From Flavobacterium psychrophilum (GTDB taxonomy: Bacteria > Bacteroidota > Bacteroidia > Flavobacteriales > Flavobacteriaceae): 54,681 nt of DNA. The stretch spans positions 1 to 54,681 of the forward strand of contig CAMAQD010000024.1 of the NCBI GenBank assembly GCA_945860385.1. The letters are read 5' to 3'. Within the stretch, counting starts at the first letter, position 1. The number at the start of each line of letters is the position of its first letter. The translations under genes and the position numbers were made by a program. Below the pieces are notes generated by a model. That model saw only the letters and a list, made by a program, of their open reading frames with translations. It did no database searches and was not told where the DNA came from. Below, piece after piece: positions 34,075 to 42,493 of the stretch.

Positions 34075-36924
34075 TTGGAATCATTTCATAAAAATATCGT
34101 ATTTATTCTTTTGTTGTTTGCTTGTGCAAAACAATACGGGCAACACCATTCCCAAATAGATGCTGAGGTAAATATGGAACAAAAAACGTTGACCGTTTTA
34201 CAAACGATTGAGTTTTTTAATCAATCTGAAGACACTTTGACGAGGATTGTTTTGAATGATTGGAACAATGCCTACTCCTCAAAAACAACGCCGTTGGCAA
34301 AACGATTCTCGGATGAATTTTATAGAGGTTTTCATTTGGCGGCTGAAAAAGAGCGAGGAAGTACGAATAATTTAAACATATCGAAAGCTGATAAAACAAA
34401 ACTTTTTTGGGAGAGAACTGAAAAAAATCCAGATTTTATTGCAGTTAAATTGGATAAAAAACTGGCTCCTCACCAAAAAATTATTTTACATCTTACTTAT
34501 ATTGTCAAAGTTCCCAGCGACAAATTTACACATTATGGTTATTCTGAAAGAGGCGGAATGTATCTAAAAAACTGGTTTCTCACCCCGGCCAGGTATGAAA
34601 ATAATGCTTTTGTTGAAAACAGTAATTTGAATTTAGATGACATTGCAAATGCGGTTTCTGATTTTGATATTTTATTGAGAATTATTCACTTGTCTGGTAA
34701 ACAGTCAAAGAAAACGGAATTAACTACCGATTTGAATGAAGAAAAAACTACTCAGTTTGAAAACTTTTCTATTTACAAATTGAACGGAAAAAAAAGAACT
34801 GATTTTAGTATTTATTTAGAACCTAAAACAAGTTTTCAAAACTTCAAAAATAGCTCTGTCGAAGTTGCAACAAATATTAAGGGGTTTAAGACTGATGAGA
34901 TTCAGAAAGCAATTTCGATTGATAGAATTGTAAATTTCACTAATAATTTAATTGGAAATTCCCATTACGATAAAATAACCGTTTCACAAGCTGATTATGA
35001 CCGGAATCCATTCTATGGGCTGAATCAGATGCCAAGTTTTCTGGTGCCGTTTCCGGATGAATTCCTTTTTGAAATTAAATTTTTGAAAACCTATTTGAAC
35101 AATTATCTAAAAAACAATTTAAAATTAGACCCCAGAAAAGACAATTGGATTTATGATGGCGTTCAGGTCTACACTATGATGCGATATATCGAAGAATACT
35201 ACCCGAAATTTAAAATGACTGGTCGCATATCTACTTTTAAATTATTTAAAGGATTTCATCTTTTAAATCTTGATTTCAACGAGCAATACAGTTATTTTTA
35301 TTTGCTAATGGCCAGAAAAAATTTAGACCAACCACTTGGTGCTCCAAAAAATACTTTAATCAAGTTTAACGAACAAATTGCTAGTAAATATCGAGCCGGT
35401 TTGAGTTTAATTTATCTGGATAATTTTCTTGGAAACGGTTCTGTTTCGAATAGTATTCAACAATTTAATGCGCTAAATACTGAAAAAATTAGTAGAGCAC
35501 GTGATTTTGAAACAATTATAAAATCAACTACCGATAAAGATATTGATTGGTTTTTTAAGACTATTATTGATTCTAGAGAGATTATTGACTATAAGTTTAC
35601 GAATGTTTCAAAAACATTGGATAGCGTTTCATTTTCATTGAAAAATAAGACTAACACATACGTACCGATATCAATTTATGGGATTAAAAACGATACAATT
35701 GTCTTCAAAAAATGGATAGAACCTCAAAAAAATGATAGCGTCTACACCTTGGAAAGAAATCATGCTAACAAGATTGTTATCAACTATAAAAATGAAGTTC
35801 CTGAATTCAATTTAAGAAATAACTGGAAAAAATTAGAAGGATTTTATCCCAATAATCGTCCTGTAAAATTTGCTTTTGTAAAGGATTTAGAAGACCCTTA
35901 TTACAATCAAATTATTTATGCCCCCATATTGACTTATAATGTTTATGACGGTCTTTCGCCCGGAATGCGGTTTCACAATAAAGCTATCTTAAACAGACCT
36001 TTCGGCTACGACATCAATCCAACATATTCAATAAACTCAAAAACAATAACAGGCTCTGCCATTTTTATGGTTAATAAAGATTATCGTGATAGCAGTTTAT
36101 TTAACGTAAGATATTCAATTAGCGGAAACTATTTCAGTTATGCACCAGATGCAACCTACTTGAAAATAAACCCAATGGTTTTGATGCAATTCCGAAATGA
36201 TGATTACAGAGACAATAGAAAGCAACTACTGCTTTTTCGTCAGGTAAACATAAATCGAGAAAAAAGCGAGATTGTTATCGATAGTTCCCTTCAGGATTAT
36301 TCGGTTTTTGATTTGAAATATATCAACTCAAGAACAGAACTGACAAATCATATAAGCTTTGTTGGAGACGTTCAGTTTTCGGGCGAATTTGGGAAAATCT
36401 CTACTGAAATGCAATATCGAAGACTATTCGAGGACAATCGCCAGCTCAATCTCCGAATGTATGCAGGAGCTTTTACTTACAACAGCACAAATTCTGATTT
36501 TTATAGTTTTGCATTAGACCGTCCAACAGATTATCTTTTTGATTACGCCTATTTAGGAAGATCATCTGAAACAGGTATTGTAAGTCAGGAATTTATATTG
36601 GCCGAAGGTGGTTTTAAATCGAAGTTGAAGCCGTCTTATGCCAATCAATGGATTGCAACTCTAAACGGAAGTTATTCTATTTGGAATTGGATAGAAGCCT
36701 ATGGTGATATCGGTCTGGTGAAAAATCAGAATCAAAAGGAAAAATTTCTTTTTGATAGCGGTATTCGATTAAATCTTTTGACCGACTATTTCGAATTATT
36801 TTTCCCAATCTATTCCAGCAATGGTTGGGAAATTTCTCAACCCAATTACAATGAAAAAATACGGTTTGTTATCACACTTAATCCAGATAAATTTATCCAA
36901 CTATTTACTAGAAAATGGTTTTAG
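34075..36924 (+). CDS. M1-like periplasmic protein with C-terminal barrel, zinc site absent
   Basis: A 949-residue exported protein; the only reasonable start is TTG at 34075, giving the signal peptide NIVFILLLFACAKQYGQ. The N-terminal part resembles M1/gluzincin peptidases (beta domain, then FLVPFPDEFLFEIKFLKTYLNNYL where the HExxH helix should be, and DNWIYDGVQVYTMMRYIEEYYP where NEG...E is usual). No HExxH occurs anywhere in the protein, so peptidase activity is unlikely. From about residue 590 the sequence becomes aromatic-rich alternating strands and ends VITLNPDKFIQLFTRKWF, as in outer-membrane barrels. It probably acts at the outer membrane. Confidence 0.75.
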   Translation: MESFHKNIVFILLLFACAKQYGQHHSQIDAEVNMEQKTLTVLQTIEFFNQSEDTLTRIVLNDWNNAYSSKTTPLAKRFSDEFYRGFHLAAEKERGSTNNLNISKADKTKLFWERTEKNPDFIAVKLDKKLAPHQKIILHLTYIVKVPSDKFTHYGYSERGGMYLKNWFLTPARYENNAFVENSNLNLDDIANAVSDFDILLRIIHLSGKQSKKTELTTDLNEEKTTQFENFSIYKLNGKKRTDFSIYLEPKTSFQNFKNSSVEVATNIKGFKTDEIQKAISIDRIVNFTNNLIGNSHYDKITVSQADYDRNPFYGLNQMPSFLVPFPDEFLFEIKFLKTYLNNYLKNNLKLDPRKDNWIYDGVQVYTMMRYIEEYYPKFKMTGRISTFKLFKGFHLLNLDFNEQYSYFYLLMARKNLDQPLGAPKNTLIKFNEQIASKYRAGLSLIYLDNFLGNGSVSNSIQQFNALNTEKISRARDFETIIKSTTDKDIDWFFKTIIDSREIIDYKFTNVSKTLDSVSFSLKNKTNTYVPISIYGIKNDTIVFKKWIEPQKNDSVYTLERNHANKIVINYKNEVPEFNLRNNWKKLEGFYPNNRPVKFAFVKDLEDPYYNQIIYAPILTYNVYDGLSPGMRFHNKAILNRPFGYDINPTYSINSKTITGSAIFMVNKDYRDSSLFNVRYSISGNYFSYAPDATYLKINPMVLMQFRNDDYRDNRKQLLLFRQVNINREKSEIVIDSSLQDYSVFDLKYINSRTELTNHISFVGDVQFSGEFGKISTEMQYRRLFEDNRQLNLRMYAGAFTYNSTNSDFYSFALDRPTDYLFDYAYLGRSSETGIVSQEFILAEGGFKSKLKPSYANQWIATLNGSYSIWNWIEAYGDIGLVKNQNQKEKFLFDSGIRLNLLTDYFELFFPIYSSNGWEISQPNYNEKIRFVITLNPDKFIQLFTRKWF

Positions 36925-37088
36925 TAGAATAAAAACGATAAAAAACATTTATTAAAAATTGTATTATTGTCAATGATATTTCAATAAAAATATACATTTT
37001 ACAACAAAAGTGACTATTATCAAATTTTATTTAGAAAAAATTTAATTCTATTTCTTATAATGAATGATGGTACCAATTAGTTTTTGAG

Positions 37089-37096
37089 TAAATTTG
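37089..37096 (+). promoter_or_regulatory. -7 box TAAATTTG for the E1 gene
   Basis: It lies 25 bp upstream of the ATG at 37121. The TTG at 37094, which opens a 9-codon extension, is part of this box. Confidence 0.55.
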
Positions 37097-37120
37097 CACC
37101 AAAGTTATACTTTTTGTATT

Positions 37121-39529
37121 ATGATAAAAGAAAAAATAAATTCTACCCTTACCTTTGAAGACTTTAAAACTGAAGTTTTAAAAGACTATAAAATCGCCAT
37201 AACCAGCAGAGAATGTAGTCTCTTAGGACGTAAGGAAGTATTAACTGGTAAAGCAAAATTCGGAATTTTTGGTGACGGAAAAGAAGTTCCTCAATTAGCA
37301 ATGGCCAAGTTTTTTAAAGACGGCGATTTTCGTTCGGGATACTATCGTGATCAAACTTTTATGATGGCCATTGGCGAATTGACTCCGCAACAGTTTTTTG
37401 CGGGACTTTATGGTCATACTGATATTTCTCAAGAACCAATGTCAGCTGGAAGGCAAATGGGCGGACATTTTGTGACGCACAGTCTCAATGACGACGGCAG
37501 CTGGAAAGACTTGACAAAACAAAAAAATTCCAGTGCTGATATTTCTCCAACAGCTTCGCAAATGCCAAGAATGTTGGGATTAGCTCAAGCATCAAATATT
37601 TACAGAAGTATTCCAGAGCTCGCTGATAAATCTAATTTTTCGATAGGCGGAAATGAAATTTCTTGGGGAACTATTGGAAATGCCAGTACATCCGAAGGTT
37701 TATTTTTTGAAACGATTAATGCTGCTGGAGTTTTACAAGTTCCTCTAATTTTGAGTGTTTGGGATGATGAATATGGAATTTCTGTTCATGCAAAATATCA
37801 AACCACAAAAGAAAGTATCTCCGAAATTTTGAAAGGATATCAAAGAGATGAAAACCATAATGGCTTTGAAATATTAAAAGTAGTGGGCTGGGATTATCCA
37901 AGTTTGATAGAAACCTATGAAAAAGCTTCCGACTTAGCTCGAGAGCATCACGTTCCGGTTTTAATCCACGTAACTCAACTCACACAACCACAAGGACACT
38001 CTAGTTCGGGTTCGCACGAACGATATAAAGATGCAAACAGGTTGCAATGGGAAAGAGATTTTGACTGCGTTCGACAAATGAAATTGTGGATGATTGCCAT
38101 CAATATTGCTTCTTCAGAGGAAATCGAAGAAATTGACTCGATTACAAGAAAAGAAGTTCTTGAAGCCAAAAAATTAGCTTGGAATGCCTTTCTTAATCCA
38201 ATAATCGAAGAACAGAAAAGTCTTGTTGAGTTGTTGGAAAAAATTGCTCCTACAAGCAAAAACAGCGATAAAATTCTTAAACTCAAAACGAATTTAAGCA
38301 GCATAAAATCTCCTTTGAAAAAGGAAATTCTTAGTACAGCCCGAAAAGCATTACGATTAGTAATTAATGATAATTGTAAACCTGAACTATCGACTTGGAT
38401 TACAAAATACTTTGATTTTAACCAACCAAAATTCAGCAAGAATTTATTTTCAGAGTCTAATTTGAATGTGTTTTCTTCAAAAGAAGTTTTACCAAAATAC
38501 GAAGAAAACGCTAAAGAAGACACAGACGGCCGAATGATTTTGCGTGATAATTTTAACATGCTTTTTTCAAATCACCCGGAAGTTTTAATTTTTGGCGAAG
38601 ATGCAGGAAGTATAGGTGATGTAAATCAAGGATTGGTTGGGTTACAAGAAAAATTTGGTGAAACACGTGTGGCCGATGTTGGGATTCGAGAAGCATCAAT
38701 TATTGGTCAGGGAATCGGAATGGCTTTGCGGGGCCTTCGCCCGATTGCAGAAATTCAATATTTAGATTATTTATTATATGGCGTTCAGATTTTGAGTGAT
38801 GATTTGGCCACTTTACAATATCGAACTAATGGCAAACAAAAAGCACCGCTTATTATCAGGACTCGTGGCCATCGATTAGAAGGAATTTGGCATTCAGGTT
38901 CCCCAATGGGAATGCTAGTAAATGCATTAAGAGGAATACACATTTTGGTACCAAGAAATATGACCAAAGCTGCCGGTTTTTATAATACTTTATTAGAATG
39001 TGATGAACCAGCTCTTGTGATCGAATGCCTGAATGGTTATCGATTAAAGGAAAAAATGCCGTTAAATTATGGTGAATTTAAAACACCAATCGGAGTGGTC
39101 GAAACCATAAAAGAAGGCGCAGATATTACTTTAGTTTCTTATGGTTCTACCTTGAGGTTAATAGAAGTTGCGGCTAAAGAACTTATGGAAATGGGTATCG
39201 ATTGCGAAATAATTGATGTTCAATCTTTACTCCCTTTTGATGTCAATAACGATATTGTAAAAAGTATAGCTAAAACCAATCGGTTGTTAGTCATAGATGA
39301 AGACGTTCCTGGCGGAGCCTCGGCTTATATTTTACAACAAATTATCGAAAATCAAGATGGTTATAAATATTTGGATAGTAAGCCGCAAACCTTAACATCC
39401 AAAGCGCACAGGCCTGCTTACGGAACCGATGGTGATTATTTTTCGAAACCATCTATTGAAGATATTTTTGAAAAAATATATTCTATGATGAATGAGGTAA
39501 ATCCTTCTAAATTTCCAGTTTTGTATTAG
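37121..39529 (+). CDS. Fused E1 alpha/beta subunit of a 2-oxo acid dehydrogenase
   Basis: An 802-residue thiamine-diphosphate enzyme with the two E1 chains in one polypeptide. The alpha half has EVPQLAMAKFFKDGDFRSGYYRDQT (about 47-71) and the cofactor stretch GTIGNASTSEGLFFETINAAGVLQVPLILSVWDDEYGISV (about 185-224). The beta half starts near DGRMILRDNFNMLFSNHPEVLIFGEDAG (about 467) and has RVADVGIREASIIGQGIGMALRGLRPIAEIQYLDY. It decarboxylates a 2-oxo acid, probably pyruvate or a branched-chain acid such as 2-oxoisovalerate, for transfer to lipoyl E2. E2 and E3 genes are not adjacent. Such fusions are typical in Bacteroidota. Confidence 0.9.
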   Translation: MIKEKINSTLTFEDFKTEVLKDYKIAITSRECSLLGRKEVLTGKAKFGIFGDGKEVPQLAMAKFFKDGDFRSGYYRDQTFMMAIGELTPQQFFAGLYGHTDISQEPMSAGRQMGGHFVTHSLNDDGSWKDLTKQKNSSADISPTASQMPRMLGLAQASNIYRSIPELADKSNFSIGGNEISWGTIGNASTSEGLFFETINAAGVLQVPLILSVWDDEYGISVHAKYQTTKESISEILKGYQRDENHNGFEILKVVGWDYPSLIETYEKASDLAREHHVPVLIHVTQLTQPQGHSSSGSHERYKDANRLQWERDFDCVRQMKLWMIAINIASSEEIEEIDSITRKEVLEAKKLAWNAFLNPIIEEQKSLVELLEKIAPTSKNSDKILKLKTNLSSIKSPLKKEILSTARKALRLVINDNCKPELSTWITKYFDFNQPKFSKNLFSESNLNVFSSKEVLPKYEENAKEDTDGRMILRDNFNMLFSNHPEVLIFGEDAGSIGDVNQGLVGLQEKFGETRVADVGIREASIIGQGIGMALRGLRPIAEIQYLDYLLYGVQILSDDLATLQYRTNGKQKAPLIIRTRGHRLEGIWHSGSPMGMLVNALRGIHILVPRNMTKAAGFYNTLLECDEPALVIECLNGYRLKEKMPLNYGEFKTPIGVVETIKEGADITLVSYGSTLRLIEVAAKELMEMGIDCEIIDVQSLLPFDVNNDIVKSIAKTNRLLVIDEDVPGGASAYILQQIIENQDGYKYLDSKPQTLTSKAHRPAYGTDGDYFSKPSIEDIFEKIYSMMNEVNPSKFPVLY

Positions 39530-39550
39530 AAAATAGTTCTTTAAAATATT

Positions 39551-39600
39551 AAAAACCATTAAAAATAAGTTATTTCTACTTAATTTTAATGGTTTTCTTT
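39551..39600. terminator. Bidirectional terminator
   Basis: AAAACCATTAAAA (39552-39564) pairs perfectly with TTTTAATGGTTTT (39584-39596), between the converging E1 and flippase genes. Confidence 0.75.
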
Positions 39601-39642
39601 TTGGGATAAGGTTGTCGAACTGACAAAACAATACTCTTTATT

Positions 39643-41139
39643 TTACTTCATAACCTTCATTTTTTTCAAGTATTTATCCATAACTTCATTGATTTCGAAA
39701 GAAATAGCAAATCGGTAATTGAGATAAACATAAGCAATAGTCAACAACACGGATTTTATTACAATCGAAATAATTGGATTAAAAGGAAAATCCCAAAAGT
39801 AGAATGCAACAAACAAGACCAATGTTAAGGCCATTGAATACAAAGTTTGTTTGGTAAAAGGATATAAATCTAATTTTTTTACAACAAAAAGTAATTTAGC
39901 CAAACTATATAAAGTAATCGACAATAAAGTGGCAAAAGCTGACCCAATGATACCGTAAATTGGAATAAAAACCATATTCAATCCAATAGTCAAAATCACC
40001 AAAAGAACTCCTAGTAACAAAACAGTTCGGTAATATTTGGTATTAAAAATAATAGCGTTATTATTCCCCAAAATCAAGTCGAAATATTTTGACAAGCCTA
40101 TCATAAAAACCACCATTACACTACCAAGATATAATTCTTTTTCGGCGGGGTCTTTGATTCCTTGGATAATTATTTCATACAACTTATTAATATTTACAAA
40201 AATCCCGAGCATTACATAACCTCCCACCACCTGCAAATTAATGGATGTTTTTTTGTATAAAATATCCATTTCATCATGTTTGTTTTCGTGCATTAATTTT
40301 GCAGTAATGGGATACACAATTTGGTGCATAGAACGGCTGGGAACAGAAATTACCAAAGCAATATATGTCGCCACCGAATAAAAAGCAATGTTTTCAATAT
40401 TCATATATTGATTAAGGATAATTTTATCTCCATCCAACAATAAATTGGCAACACTTCCTGACAAAATAATATAAAATGAATAAGTTAATATATCCTTTAC
40501 ATTATCTGGAATCGTAAACTGAAATACTGGCTTTTGGATACTAAAAGCATAATACATTGTAACCAATAGAGCAAGTAAATACACAACTGCTGTCGCATAA
40601 ATAAACCCCGCAACACTTAACCAATCGAAATAAACACAAACCAATAAAAGTAGTGAAGCCGAGCGCAATCCAACTTCTTTAATAAAATTTCCAAAAACCG
40701 AATGCATGTGAACTCTCAACCAAGCGTAAAAAATTTCGAAATAAGCCATACAAACTCCTATCAACGGGATGAGCCAAATGTAACTCTTGACAATTTTATT
40801 TTTTTTGGACAAGAAAAATAGAATTTCATCGTAAAAAAACAATCCAAGTAGCAAAAACGGTATTATTATTACAAAAGGAAATAAGACAGTAAAAGATAAA
40901 AAACTGGAACGCTCCTCGCTAGTTTTACATTGTGAATAGAATTTCACCAAAGTATTTTGCATGCCAATGGCAAAAATAGGCATGATTACATTGGCAAACG
41001 AAAGTATAAAATTTGATAATCCGTAATAAGTTGCCCCTAAGAAAACGGGATATAAATAAATGGTGTTAATCCCCCCAATCGCAAAACCGATGTACGTTAT
41101 TATGGTATTTTTAAAGGACTGATTTAATACTATTCCCAT
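39643..41139 (-). CDS. Polysaccharide/oligosaccharide flippase (Wzx-like)
   Basis: A 498-residue integral membrane protein with about 12-14 hydrophobic helices across its length. It starts MGIVLNQSFKNTIITYIGFAIGGINTIYLYPVFLG, a typical first helix pair of the MOP/PST superfamily of lipid-linked oligosaccharide flippases. It would export undecaprenyl-linked glycan units across the inner membrane. It is the last gene of a minus-strand operon with a glycosyltransferase and YfhO upstream, which supports a role in glycan or lipopolysaccharide assembly. Confidence 0.87.
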   Translation of the reverse strand: MGIVLNQSFKNTIITYIGFAIGGINTIYLYPVFLGATYYGLSNFILSFANVIMPIFAIGMQNTLVKFYSQCKTSEERSSFLSFTVLFPFVIIIPFLLLGLFFYDEILFFLSKKNKIVKSYIWLIPLIGVCMAYFEIFYAWLRVHMHSVFGNFIKEVGLRSASLLLLVCVYFDWLSVAGFIYATAVVYLLALLVTMYYAFSIQKPVFQFTIPDNVKDILTYSFYIILSGSVANLLLDGDKIILNQYMNIENIAFYSVATYIALVISVPSRSMHQIVYPITAKLMHENKHDEMDILYKKTSINLQVVGGYVMLGIFVNINKLYEIIIQGIKDPAEKELYLGSVMVVFMIGLSKYFDLILGNNNAIIFNTKYYRTVLLLGVLLVILTIGLNMVFIPIYGIIGSAFATLLSITLYSLAKLLFVVKKLDLYPFTKQTLYSMALTLVLFVAFYFWDFPFNPIISIVIKSVLLTIAYVYLNYRFAISFEINEVMDKYLKKMKVMK

Positions 41140-41147
41140 TCTTTTTT

Positions 41148-41175
41148 GTCATTGCGAGGCACGAAGCAATCTCAC
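41148..41175. repeat. Short palindromic repeat of the TTGCGAGG-CACGAAGCAATCTC type
   Basis: GTCATTGCGAGGCACGAAGC then AATCTCAC lies in the 43-bp gap between the glycosyltransferase and flippase genes. ATTGC and GCAAT form a small stem. This word is, from memory, a recurrent interspersed repeat in many bacterial genomes, usually as the end of a longer palindromic element. Only one end is present here, so it looks like a remnant. Confidence 0.5.
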
Positions 41176-41182
41176 TTTTAAT

Positions 41183-42472
41183 TTATGAAATGTTAATCAA
41201 ATTTACTAATTTCTCAGTCAAACTTTTCCTTGAATATTGTTGCAAACCAACCCCATTCGATTGTAATTTTCCTTCCAAAAATTGATTATAATAGGCCAAA
41301 AGTACACTTTTTAGTTTCACTTTCTCCGAATAATCAAAGAATACTCCTGTGTTTGTTTTGGTAATAATTTCGGCAAAGTCTGAACCATTTGGACCAATAG
41401 CAATAATGGGCCTGCCCGAAACCATATATTCGAACAATTTTCCGGGAATAATACTTTTGGTATCTTCGGAATTGATTTCGATAAGCAATAAAACCTGTGA
41501 CTTTCTTTGATGCGCAATCGCCTCGGAATGTGAAACATATCCCAAATTATTCAAATACGCATTCAAATCAAATTGAGAAATGGTTTCCAAGACTTCCTGA
41601 CTAACTGCACCAATCAATTTTATTTCCAAATTTTCTTTAAAATCTGGAATTTCGTATAGCAATTCAACTAAAGTTTCCCAAAGCATTTTGGGATTTCTTT
41701 CAGAAAGGAAAGAACCAATGTGAGCCAAAGAAAATTTTGTGTCCAATGGTTGTTTTACTATATTTTCTGTGTCATAACCATTCGTGATTACAGCAATCGG
41801 CTTGGTTGTAATGGCTTGAAATTCGGCTTTTGTGGTATGGCTGGTCACGATAATAGTATCGGCATTATTCAAAACTTGGTGCTCCAATGCCTTGTGTTTC
41901 TTGGCAGCATAATTCGACAATCGCAAAGATTTGTGATAGCCAATAGTGGTCCACGGATCACGAAAATCGGCAAACCATTTTACATTTAATTTTTGTTTTA
42001 ATTCTAGTCCGATAAGATGTAAACTGTGCGGCGGCCCCGAAGTGACAATCGTGTCTATATTATTTTCAACAATGTATTTTTCCAAAAACGCAACCGAAGG
42101 TTTTACCCAAAAAACACGAGCATCGGGAATAAATAAATTGCCTCGAATCCACAACAATACTTTATCTAAAAAAGATTGCTTTTTTTGGTTGGGAATAATC
42201 CCCGAATTCATTTTTTTGGTTTTATTCTTCGAAAGAAACGAAGCCAGTTGATAGGGTTCGAAAATCTTATGCTTTAAAATAATAGCCTTATCCGAAACTT
42301 CATTTACCAAGTTCTCGTCTACAATAGGATAGGTTGGATTCTTCGGAATATAAACAATGGGCTGGACTCCAAAATCCGGTAAATATTTTACGAATTTCAA
42401 CCAACGCTGCACGCCTGGTCCTCCCGCTGGTGGCCAATAATAGGTTATGATAAGAAGTTTTTTTGGTTTCAA
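41183..42472 (-). CDS. Glycosyltransferase, GT4-like
   Basis: A 429-residue GT-B fold protein. KKLLIITYYWPPAGGPGVQRWLKFVKYLPDFG (about 3-34) is the glycine-rich N-terminal acceptor loop, IVTSGPPHSLHLIG (about 140-153) follows, and SIIPGKLFEYMVSGRPIIAIGPNGSDFAEII (about 344-374) is the nucleotide-sugar donor region with the E-x7-E-like pattern. It is cytoplasmic or membrane-associated and adds a sugar to a lipid-linked glycan. The start is TTG at 42472, two bases after the yfhO-type stop and next to a heptamer repeat; no ATG fits the conserved N-terminus. Confidence 0.88.
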   Translation of the reverse strand: MKPKKLLIITYYWPPAGGPGVQRWLKFVKYLPDFGVQPIVYIPKNPTYPIVDENLVNEVSDKAIILKHKIFEPYQLASFLSKNKTKKMNSGIIPNQKKQSFLDKVLLWIRGNLFIPDARVFWVKPSVAFLEKYIVENNIDTIVTSGPPHSLHLIGLELKQKLNVKWFADFRDPWTTIGYHKSLRLSNYAAKKHKALEHQVLNNADTIIVTSHTTKAEFQAITTKPIAVITNGYDTENIVKQPLDTKFSLAHIGSFLSERNPKMLWETLVELLYEIPDFKENLEIKLIGAVSQEVLETISQFDLNAYLNNLGYVSHSEAIAHQRKSQVLLLIEINSEDTKSIIPGKLFEYMVSGRPIIAIGPNGSDFAEIITKTNTGVFFDYSEKVKLKSVLLAYYNQFLEGKLQSNGVGLQQYSRKSLTEKLVNLINIS

Positions 42473-42493
42473 GTTTAAGGTTTAAGGTTTAAA
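42473..42493. repeat. Heptamer repeat at the YfhO/glycosyltransferase junction
   Basis: Three units of GTTTAAG/GTTTAAA (read on the plus strand) overlap the last codons and the stop of the upstream gene and abut the TTG start of the downstream gene. One more or fewer unit would change the reading frame at the YfhO C-terminus and the spacing to the glycosyltransferase start. Confidence 0.7.

Noticed and set aside
34075..36924. Active M1 aminopeptidase
   Set aside because: No HExxH motif exists in the translated protein, so the name aminopeptidase is not justified.
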